Shown here: positions 1 through 9,137 of the stretch, in pieces
How positions within the stretch are numbered: the stretch's first letter is position 1
How the letters are laid out: each line of letters starts with the position of its first letter
Assembly: GCF_002775205.1 (NCBI RefSeq)
Contig: NC_036453.1
Location: 30,915,213-30,979,212, forward strand
Reading direction: 5' to 3'
DNA length: 64,000 nt
Origin: Xiphophorus maculatus
Lineage: Eukaryota > Chordata > Actinopteri > Cyprinodontiformes > Poeciliidae
Program-made: the position numbers and the translations under genes
Notes under the pieces: model-generated
Told to the model about the DNA's origin: nothing
Databases searched by the model: none
The model's input: the letters and a program-made list of their open reading frames with translations, nothing else

Positions 1-99
1 CAACCTCGCTATAAATAAAAAAAGACATTTCCAGCAAAACACATCCATCCCCTCTGTTTTTTAGTTGGCTTTCTTTCATTGTATTTTCCTTTTTTGCAG

Positions 100-1931
100 G
101 TGAGAGTCCCATTGACTTTCTTTTCAAATTTATTAAGGAGTCAGACAGCCCATTTGGAGGGTTTGATGTGATTGACAATCGCCCCACAGCTGGTAAAAAA
201 ACCCACAATTTTGTGACATGCAAAAATTATTCACTTTTAAGGGTAACTGAGCACTTTTTTCTTATTTTTGAAGGAGGAAATGCCAGTCTGCTGGTGACAC
301 TGATTGGAAGCGATGTCGCCACAGTGTCAGAGGTCGCACTGGTTGAATCGTCGGGTTCAGGTCAGGTTAACGGCACCGTAGAGGCCCAGGGTGGAGGAGA
401 ATATATCGTCCACTTCGACAGGATCCCATCGGTTGAGTTTGTTGTGCTTGTGAAGGGCCAAATCAACGACAGCGTTTCCAGAGCTTCTTCAAGGATCTTC
501 CAAAGACAGTCGGCCACCAGCATAAAAGCCTCTGTTCTCACTGTCACTATTGTAAGCAAATTTAAGCATAACCAAAATATTTGTCATTATTTCATTGCAC
601 TGTTATTGTTGTAAGCAAATGAAGCAATCCAGAATCCCTCAAACTTTTCATAGATTAGTTTCACTGTACTTGTCTCTTTTACATTTTGGTTTCCATTGTT
701 GTTTCAGAATGACTTGGACACGGTGTTGGAGCCAGGAACACCTCGATCTGTTTCTTTCTCTGTGATGACAACCGGTGAAGGAGGAAGCTTCACCATTCAA
801 GCCACCAATGACCAACGCTTTGCTGCATCTTTTCCATCCAGTTTACTGCTGGATCCTGGAGTTAGTGCTAATGGCACAGTAAACATCACAGCTCCTGCCG
901 GCACTCCATCTGGTACTGGTGTCACCTTGACCATTGAGGCTGTGGCTCCTGGAGGTGCAGACACCAACTATGATGTCCTGCGTCTAACCGTCCTTTCAAA
1001 AGTAATGTCTCATTTCGTTTTGTATGCATTCTGACACATCATGGAGGGTAAGTATAGATCATATTTTCCTGTCACTCTCTCACAGGTGACTGATTTCACT
1101 CCACCAGTGTGCCAGCTGCTCAGCCTGCAGTCCAACTGCTCTGACAACTGCAGCCAGTCAACATGGGAGGTCTCTGTCCAGGTCACTGACGCAGCGAATG
1201 GGACGGGTGTGGACAGCGTCAGTTTCAGAGAAGGCAGCGGTACGATGAACACCAGCACAGCAGCTGATAATACAACTCTAGTGTCTTATGTGGCTTCCTG
1301 CTGCTCACCTGATGTGCAGCTGGTGGCTGTGGATAAAGTAGGCAATGTGAAAATCTGTAGTTACTCTGTTCGCGCAAATGTCACTGAAGCTGTAACAACC
1401 AGCCCTGTAACAACGAGCAACGCAACAACGAGCAACGTAACAACCAGCCCTGTAACAACGAGCAACGTAAAAATGAGCAACGTAACAACCAGCCCTGTAA
1501 CAACGAGCAACGTAACAACCAGCCCTGTAACAACGAGCAACATAACAACCAGCCCTGTAACAACGAGCAACGTAACAACGAGCAACGTAACAACCAGCCC
1601 TGTAACAACGAGCAACGTAACAACGAGCAACGTAACAACCAGCCCTGTAACGACGAGCAACGTAACAACGAGCAACGTAACAACGAGCAACGTAACAACG
1701 AGCAACGTAACAATGAGCAACGTAACAACCAGCCCTGTAACAACGAGCAACGTAACAACGAGCAACGTAACAACCAGCCCTGTAACAACGAGCAAAGTAA
1801 CAACGAGCAAAGTAACAACGAGCAACGTAACAACAGCTGTCACAGCTTCCTCTACAAGAGCTGATTTCTCCGTGTCTCTTTGCTTTGGTTTCTCAGTCCT
1901 GAGCTTCTTGCTACAGTCTCTGAAACTGTGA
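100..1931 (+). CDS. VWA7-like protein, copy 1 (3' part only, cut by window edge)
   Basis: Last four coding exons of a VWA7-like gene: 100-192, 274-551, 708-1001 and 1086-1931 (TGA stop), all with AG/GT borders and phases identical to the last four exons of the two downstream paralogues. Upstream exons, including the VWA domain, lie off the window. The first three exons encode the beta-rich C-terminal domains shared by all copies (for example PFGGFDVIDNRPTAG). The last exon encodes a Cys-rich segment (PPVCQLLSLQSNCSDNC), then about 30 pentapeptide units of the VTTS-N/P type, then a hydrophobic tail with no basic residues after it, compatible with GPI attachment. The function of VWA7 is poorly known; a secreted or cell-surface adhesion role is inferred from the VWA family. 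Exon 274-551 is nearly identical to 14763-15040 of copy 2, while the introns differ. Confidence 0.85.
1392..1838 (+). repeat. In-frame 15-bp coding minisatellite (mucin-like stalk of copy 1)
   Basis: About 30 tandem 15-bp units, consensus gtaacaacgagcaac or gtaacaaccagccct, encode alternating VTTSN and VTTSP pentapeptides. The N-V-T order creates an N-glycosylation sequon at most N units; I count about 17 N-X-T sites in the array plus one just before it. The Thr and Ser residues are candidate O-glycosylation sites. Units differ by only a few substitutions (NAT, NIT, NVKMS, KVTTS), suggesting recent expansion and likely length polymorphism. The corresponding last exons of copies 2 and 3 lack the array. 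Confidence 0.92.
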
Positions 1932-4057
1932 TCCCAAATTTTACACAACAGATTACTGGTGATGGAAATCCGGTAAATATTATGTTCATCCCGGTGGTAG
2001 GTTTCATATCTAATCCTAATCCATACATAATCAAATATTTAGACACTTTTTGAAGCTAAATTCAACTTAAGCGCCGTAGTTGCACTATAGAGTTTTAAGA
2101 GGAGTTTGCTATTTTCTTTTGTTGAAGGTTTAGCTCTGTAAGCAAAGTTTGGTGACAAATGAATATCTTTGAAATCAATTGTTCTAATCTTTATGTATTC
2201 TTCATTGATTATCCTATAAAATCAAGTTTTAAGAAAGCATGTAATCCCTGACAATAATTAAAATATGAAAACCAAGTTTTTACTCAAAAGTTTTTTTCTA
2301 CACGAGCTCAGAAATGCTTCTACATAAAATAACTCAAAAACCTCAAAGGTGAATCCCAATGTGATCAGAGTTAGCTGAGAGGTGAGACTGAATGTAAGAT
2401 AAGGAGATAAAGTTACAAAAAATTGAAAAGTAAAAAAAAACTTAAGATCAAATTTTAGTTTGCTTTTGAGGTCTACTGTTATAAGTTATGGAAATCCCCT
2501 GCTCTGAATCTGCTGCTTTTTGTGTGACTGGTTAGTCTAATAAGAGTTTAAATTTTTACTTTTTATGTCTGATAAACTAGAAATTTTACTTCTGAAAATA
2601 CCAAAGTGCAAACTTCATATCAAAGCACAAACATCTCAGATTAGGGAATAGTAAGTAATTGTTGCTCTTAATTAGCACATGTTCAGAGCTTATCCCCAAT
2701 GGCACCAAACATGTGGAGCCACATAAACCTTCAAGTTTATGACATCAAAGAAGATATTTATATTTTATTTAAACAGACAAGAGCTTAAAGAATAATTTAT
2801 TGTGGATACAACAGATGCACACTTATGTACACTGCTAATTGTTGTGTGTGTATCTTTTTCAAGGACATCAGGGTTTTTGAGATCAGGTCTTTGAAAATTT
2901 CACAATATTTCTGGTCAAAATCAAGTCTGTCTCAGAAAATGCTGTCTAGTTGGTGTTTCTGTCAAAGATGTTATTATGAGCTCTAAATATTAAGCAGTTT
3001 ATAAGTAAAACCTTCTAACTTTCAGGCTTTTACATTTCTAGTAAGAATGGTTTGTTTTGATTCACAACACAATACAAACATTTATATATAAAAATAAAAA
3101 TATATACTCATGGAAATCTGCTCTTTTCACTCCTGAATTGAATCATATAAAATGATATTCTTAATGTTTCTGGGCAGAACAAATGTTGGTGTCAAGTTTA
3201 TCTGAGCTGCTGTTTCTCTCTGGAGCCACTTGGTGGCACCACTGCATCTGATTTTGATTTTAAGCAAGTTTGCATGAGCACAGGTTTCTAAATTAATAAT
3301 GTGATTAGTTATTTATTAGGGGTTGTTTTCCTCTAAGTGTTATATTTTTATGTTGTTTATGTTACACAGTGTATTTATGAACAAACCCCTGACTAGCCAT
3401 AACAATCAGCCACCAATTAAAATAATTACACAAGAAATTAAAATTAACAAAGAATGCTTCTAATTTCTGCATATGACATCAACTTTATTCATAAATGTAT
3501 CCAATAATATAACTAATCTTTGCAACGTTTTCTTCCATGTTGCTCAGAATATAAAAGATTTTACTGCTTTGCAGCAAAGGGTTAACATCACTAAGAGTCT
3601 TGCTTGAGGAAGTGTTGGGATCAAAAGTTCAAATTACATTTCCTGTTGTCTCAGCAAAATGTCACAGCATGAGAGAGAAATTAAACCAACTGAGTCTTTG
3701 AGAAAGAGACCATTCAGGTGTTTGCATGCAGCTGGAATGTCAGAAGAAATCTGAGGTGTTTGCTTCAGAAAACAAGCAGCTGAGAACTTTTTATGAATTT
3801 ACCAGAGAGAACAATAAAATCAGGAAAATCTTAGTCTGTGCACATGAAAATAAAATAGTTTGTGCTGTTCTAGTCGATAATACCAGGAAGGAAACTGCAA
3901 TTAATATTTAGCAAGATCTACATATATCCTCTGCTGATATGTATAAAGAAGCTAATATTTATTTATGGTTAATATGTTGCTGTAAAAAAATAATACAGCA
4001 CTGTGTGATTTAGAACAAACATGACTCATTTTCTCTTATGACATATCACCGATATGC

Positions 4058-4570
4058 AGTGTTGAAAAAGTATTAACTCCCTCTTAAATTTGTTCTTCTT
4101 GTCATCCTACATTTACTTAAATATTTCAAATAACACTCAGACAAAGATAACCTAAGTAAATATAAAAAAACTGATTTCATAGCTTCCCAGACTAACCACT
4201 TCCTATTTGGAAAATAATTATCCTTTTATTAAATTTTGAATTTACTCTGTTACCCATTTTCTGGGTAAAATGAGTTCAGTTTCTTAAGCTACACCCAGAA
4301 CTGATACCAGAACTATATTATAGGAAAAATCACTTAACAGCATGAAGTAGACAAAAAGGATCAAGATTCAGTTTTCTTTAGATCTAAGGAAAACTAAGGC
4401 GAGATAAGAACCAAAGTCATTAATATCCATAAATGTGGAAAACACTCCAGTGAATCACAGTGAGAGCTCCGTCCACAAACAGAGAAAACACTGAAAGCTT
4501 CTCAGGTCAGCCAACCCAAATTACGGCACACTGTGAAACATTTAAAGGTGGTTTAACTTGAAAATGAAAG
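4058..4570 (+). mobile_element. Degenerate Tc1/mariner-type DNA transposon relic
   Basis: The left part resembles the common teleost terminal phrase of the type 'aaagtatt-aactccct'. About 4410-4530 resembles the transposase stretch around 'cactccagtgaatcacagtgagagc' that recurs in fish Tc1-like elements. There is no open reading frame and no clear terminal repeats. Recognition is by remembered similarity, so the borders are approximate. Confidence 0.45.
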
Positions 4571-6229
4571 TCCATGTGCTGCAATTAAAGTAAACAAGAA
4601 AATTGTTTTGATTTTAACTCAGAAATTTAAGTTCACAAAGTTGATTTAGCAACAGGAGACAAGTTGTCTAAACATTGTTTTAAGTTAATTTAACTAGGAT
4701 TCTGAGTTTTAACACAAAATAATTATCTCATCATGTGCAAGAAAAACTGTCCTCACATGAAGAGCACAAATGTCTTTTATTTTTACTCACAAAATCAAGT
4801 TAAAATAAATATTTATTTTACTTTAGAATAATTTAAATTCTTGTTACAAATTGCATGAACAAAACTTCTGATCTGATAATGAATTTTATTAAATTCTGCT
4901 CAAAAACATTTAGCATTAACAGGACATTATCTTCAAGCTTTGAAAGCTTTGAGAATTAGTAGTTTCTCAGTAGCTTAAATCTGTAAGTTGATTTCCTGCT
5001 AAGCAACAGCAATCACGTTATCACTTGACTGTTGCTGGAGTTGCTTGCTGCCTCACCTTCATGCCAGGTACAAGGTGTGGATTTGTGTCAGTCGAGGAAA
5101 TGATTAAGCCTGATGAACAGGAACACGACTGAATGTTTCTTACTGTCCTGAGTTTTTTTTTTTGCCTGACCTCAAATCCCTGATGTTCTAGAAAACATGA
5201 CGTCATGCAGTTTGCACTCTTAATTCCCTGGGAAATCTTGGACTCTTGCAACACTTGATGTCTCAATGCCACATGATAATTTCATAATTCTGTTATATTG
5301 GTACACATTTTATATGGCCTTTAAGATCATTGCCAAAATCAAAACTCATTTAACTACAACTTCTTTCTTTTACTATTTTTGTCAGGTTCATAGTTGCTCA
5401 CTTCTGAAATTAGACCATGTTAATGTCTATTAACCAAAGTAATTAGACTTTGTTTTAAAATGATTTTATGTGTGGAAATAAGAAATGATTACACATACTT
5501 TTAGTTATTTGCTGTCTAGAAACTGAACTTGCTTCCTTATTTTACGATCTGTAGTTTCTCATTTGTGGTTTTGTGATCTTTTTGCTGTTTGCCTCTTTGC
5601 ATCACACTAAAATTACTGTGCACATCATTGCAACATCTCACTATTGCCTTCCTTTTGTGCCATAACCACATCTTATTTTTATGACTAGATGAATAAAGAA
5701 AATAACTAAAACAATGTTTACATAAGCACAACTTAATAGGTTGCACTGAAGTCTTATTTTATTGTTAGTTACAGATGTTTCTTTGTGTTATTAATTTCAA
5801 ATGTTGACTTCTAAAAGTCTAATTAGAGACTGGTTCTTGTTGTGGCGTTCTTTTGCTGCAGATGGAAAATAGACGACATCATAAAGATGGCGCAATATAT
5901 GCGTGACATCTTAAGAGACATTTTAAGATATTATTCAGGAAGTTAAAACTGGAACAGAAACTCCAAATGGACAACTCAAATCATTTTTTTACAATATTTA
6001 GCTGAAAATGTGTGTGTCTGATCAAAACTATATTCAAATCAGATCTAGTTAAAGCATTTCTACCAAGAGAAATGAGGCAACATTTCAGCAAACTGTTGAG
6101 AAAGCTGTGGGAATGTTCGACACAAAGTCATGCAGTTCAAAAAGTAATTATTCTAACACTACAGACCAGATAGATGTTGTAAACATGAACTAGTTTATCT
6201 AATCTAGTTAGATTACATTAATGAAAATA

Positions 6230-6500
6230 GATTAGGTTAGATTAGATAGCATTTATTGTCATTGAACAGAATTCAACGAAATTTCCATTGCAGCTCCCCT
6301 GCAAAAGGTCAAATATATACAGTAAAAATAAGCAAACACACAATAATAATAACAATATATGCAATTAAATTAACTAAAGGCACTCAACCATCCAAAGACG
6401 TAGCAGCAGGTCCAATTATGGCAAAGTGCAGATAATGTGACAGTACAAAATGCAGAACAAATAGGGAATATTGATGTATATAAACTACTGACTGATGAAA
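6230..6500. mobile_element. Dispersed repeat fragment, teleost non-LTR or SINE-like
   Basis: The phrase around 6249-6300 (atttattgtcattgaaca ... caacgaaatttcc) is a recurring teleost interspersed repeat, followed by A-rich sequence with many small CA/TAA runs. I cannot name the family from sequence alone. Confidence 0.4.
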
Positions 6501-6785
6501 ATAGTCCAACAGCAAAAGTTTAGTTTGACTTGATATCAAACTGTGAAAAAAAGTTTAGTTTTTCAATTGACTGAATAAAAGTATAACATTTTAACTGTAC
6601 ATTTTATAGATATTTTTTAAATGTTCACTAATTTTTTTGTGAACATAACTTGAAACTTAAACATATGAAAGAGATTTTTCTGGTGTTTTCTTGTGAAACT
6701 TCCATGGAAATAAATCTGAAGGTTACAATTTAACAATGTTTTTTATTGACCTTCAGGAGTTTTTTTTTTTTTCATTCTTTGTTTG

Positions 6786-6938
6786 CATAAAAAGGCCACT
6801 CATCACAGCTTTGTGCTGACCAAACAATGTGTCACCTTCCCTATCTGAAAGACTCCACCCTTCTACAGAAAAAAACATAAAAAATGTAGACATTAACGCT
6901 TCAGAAACATTGATCTCAGGACATCTGCCACATCGCAG
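6786..6938 (+). promoter_or_regulatory. Candidate promoter and non-coding first exon of VWA7-like copy 2
   Basis: A TATA-like cataaaaagg at 6786-6795 is followed by sequence ending in a good donor (catcgcag|gtaaaa, exon end 6938). The next acceptor is at 9126, just before the coding start at 9138. Copy 3 has a similar arrangement (TATA-like box, short leader, donor) at 18708-18761. No transcript evidence is available. Confidence 0.4.
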
Positions 6939-7129
6939 GTAAAAACTATTTTTTCCCTACTTCTCTTTACACGCTTATTGATAAAAATAAAATAAAAAAA
7001 TCACAATTTAAGAATAATGTTTGAACTTAAGCTAAAATAAAAAGTTTTAATTCATCCTGCTGTTAAATAAAATCAAGCGACAGTGAAGAGAAACACAGAT
7101 GAGAAAGATACTTTAAGGGCAGCACGGAG

Positions 7130-7605
7130 TTTTGCATTTCGCCCTCAACTCAATTCAATCTGGAGAGACTCACACAGAGAAGAAAATAGCAGTTAAAAAG
7201 ATTTAATGGTACAATTTCTTTGGCGCTCGGACCCGGCAGAAGACCGTGAGCCGAGGATCGCCGTGAGCAGGCGGTCTGCTCGGCGAGCTCGGGATAGTCT
7301 TCCCCCCGGGACCGAAACTGGTGGTGGAGCGGAGCTTGGAGAGGAAGAGCACAAGGGATCCTGGAGGACGACCCTCATGGTGAAGGTGGAGAAGGGGAGG
7401 AGGTGGGTCGAAGCACGGCTGACGAGCAGGAAGACCCCAGGGTAGCTTGGACTTTTGAAGGTGTCTTTGGACGACGATTGGCTGGAGCGGCGTGAAGCTC
7501 CGGTCCGGATTGGCTGCGGTCGGGCGTAGTGATTAGATGATGTGGTGAAGCTGGTCGAGTCTCCCAGTTTGAATTTTCGCCAAGGCTCCATATGTTAAAA
7601 TCTGC
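7130..7605 (-). other. GC-rich island of unknown origin, possible solo LTR
   Basis: About 400 bp of GC-rich sequence abruptly embedded in AT-rich DNA inside the presumed first intron of copy 2. Read on the minus strand it has two CCAAT boxes (agccaatccgg near 7510, agccaatcgtc near 7480), a GC-rich body, then an ATTAAA at the AT-rich end (about 7203). A promoter, body and poly(A) order of this kind suits a solo LTR, but no target duplication or partner LTR was established. The 132-residue open frame on this strand has no recognised motif. Confidence 0.3.
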
Positions 7606-7946
7606 AGTCCTAACAAAAAAACATCTGTTTTTTTCACTAATTTAAATACATTTAAGAAATCGTTAATATTCACAGTGTTAAGACTAATTCATCAAAAGTT
7701 ACAATTCTACGAGAAAGGATAACGTTACCTGTTTTATGTCAATTTTGTACTGAAATTTACTGTATTTTTAGATGTAGAAAAAAATAAAGGAAGAAAGACC
7801 CAAAGAAAGAAAGACGCAACACAGTTCTTCCAGTCTCCTGTATTTTTTTAGCTACTTGCATCTTTAAAATCACGTAAAACAAACGGGTTTTCATTTTGAT
7901 GGGTATATGAGTAAATAGGAAAAAAACGGTGCTGAATATTGTTTAA

Positions 7947-8175
7947 AAAGTCTGACCACAATGATGAAAGATCATTGTGGTCAGACTTTCTTCTATATTT
8001 AGAAGAAAGTCTATATTTCTTCTAATAACAGACCTTGTTTATATGTAATATTAACAAGGTCATATAAATACATATACATATTTATATGTATTTATATTTA
8101 CATATAAATATTACCTTGTTTATATGTAATATAAACAAGGTCTATATGATATTTCTTCTAAAAACAGACCTTGAA
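7947..8175. repeat. Cluster of consecutive palindromes (hairpin-forming)
   Basis: Successive inverted repeats: 7947-7989 has a 19-bp perfect stem (aaagtctgaccacaatgat) around a 5-nt loop; 7987-8008 has a 9-bp stem; next comes a gaccttgtt/aacaaggtc pair; then a 14-bp tataaatacatata stem; then another accttgttta/taaacaaggt pair. A near-repeated phrase (ttcttctaataacagacc and ttcttctaaaaacagacc) brackets the later hairpins. This looks like a foldback element or a recombination-generated palindrome. Confidence 0.7.
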
Positions 8176-8340
8176 TCTTGATCACAGTTCAGAATTTTTA
8201 AAAAAGAGTATAAAGCACCAAAACCAGATCAAATATTACATATTTGATATAAATTGTGTCAGGTTTCCTTTGCAGGTTTACTTGTTGTCACCTAATATAA
8301 AAATAATTAGAATGTTGCTTTTGGAGAAGGTCAATGTCAA

Positions 8341-9075
8341 TGTCAATGTCAAATTTATTTATATAGCACCTTACAGCAGACAAGACTGCACCAAAGTGCT
8401 GCACAAAATAACAACACAAAAACAACAACACAATGACAAAACAGAACACACATCATTTAAATGCCAAAGAGTAAAAATGAGTTTTAAGAAGCGATTTAAA
8501 ATGGTCCAGGCTGTGGGCAGATCTAATCTGGAAAGGTAAGTTATTCCATAAAACGGGAGCAGCAACAGAAAAAGCTCGATCTCCTTTCCTCTTAAGTCGA
8601 GTTCGAGGAACTGTAAGTAATAACTGATTATTTGATCGTAGCGTTCTGGACACAGACTGGAAATTTAAAAGGTCCCGAAGATAAGGGGGGGCTAACCCAT
8701 TTAAAACTTTAAAAGTTAACAAAAGAATCTTAAAATCTATTCGATAAAAAACAGGCAGCCAGTGTAAAGATGCCAGAGTTGGCCTTATGTGGTCATGCTT
8801 CCTGGTTCCTGTGAGAAGCCGTGCTGCTGCGTTATGGATCATTTGAAGTCGCTGAATCTGTGATTTTTCCATCCCTCTATATAAAGAGTTGCAGTAATCC
8901 AGTCGAGTTGTTATGAAGGCATGGATAAGTCTTTCAAAGTCCTTAAAACCGAAATAAGATTTAACTTTTGCTAAAAGCCGAAGGTGATAAAAACTCGATT
9001 TAACGACAGAACTAACTTGTTTATGTAGCTTTAGAGAGCTGTCAAAAGTGAAACCAAGATTCCTAGCAGAGGTCT
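8341..9075 (-). mobile_element. 5'-truncated non-LTR retrotransposon (L2/CR1 clade)
   Basis: Read on the minus strand, an uninterrupted frame of roughly 206 codons runs from about 9072 to the stop at 8453. It has the C-terminal signature of fish L2/CR1-clade reverse transcriptases: RLDYCNSLYRG, IQRLQMIHNAAARLLTGT, HIRPTLASLHWLPV, FKILLLTFKVLNGLAPPYL and NNLPFQIR. The 3' end at about 8341-8375 has the usual tail (gtgctatataaataaattt, then a short TTGACA-type repeat). The lack of stops suggests a fairly recent insertion. It lies in the presumed first intron of VWA7-like copy 2, about 50 bp upstream of the first coding exon. Confidence 0.85.
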
Positions 9076-9137
9076 GATAAGATAAGATAAGAGGTGATAA
9101 ACTTCAGACTTTCTGTTTTCTTGCAGATTTTGCTGTG

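Larger units (their letters stand above)
1932..6785. other. Intergenic region between VWA7-like copies 1 and 2
   Basis: AT-rich sequence with the 3' UTR of copy 1 at its left end (a possible ATTAAA signal near 2256). No convincing gene is seen; the short open frames here lack splice context and recognisable motifs. A degenerate Tc1-like relic lies at about 4058-4570. A dispersed teleost repeat fragment, recognisable by its phrase tttattgtcattgaacag, starts near 6230. Confidence 0.6.

Noticed and set aside
1392-1838. CRISPR-like direct repeats
   Set aside because: Units are contiguous, 15 bp, coding and without unique spacers, in a eukaryotic gene.
1361-1948. Long minus-strand open frames rich in Leu/Val or Leu/Cys
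   Set aside because: They are antisense shadows of the 15-bp coding repeat; a stop-free repeat in one frame gives stop-free frames in others.
8171-8539. Plus-strand open frame of 122 codons
   Set aside because: It overlaps the LINE 3' end and its simple repeat tail; no protein motif.
9135-9137. Start of VWA7-like copy 2 at the GTG one codon upstream
   Set aside because: Vertebrate initiation at GTG is rare, and ATG at 9138 directly follows and begins a good signal peptide.
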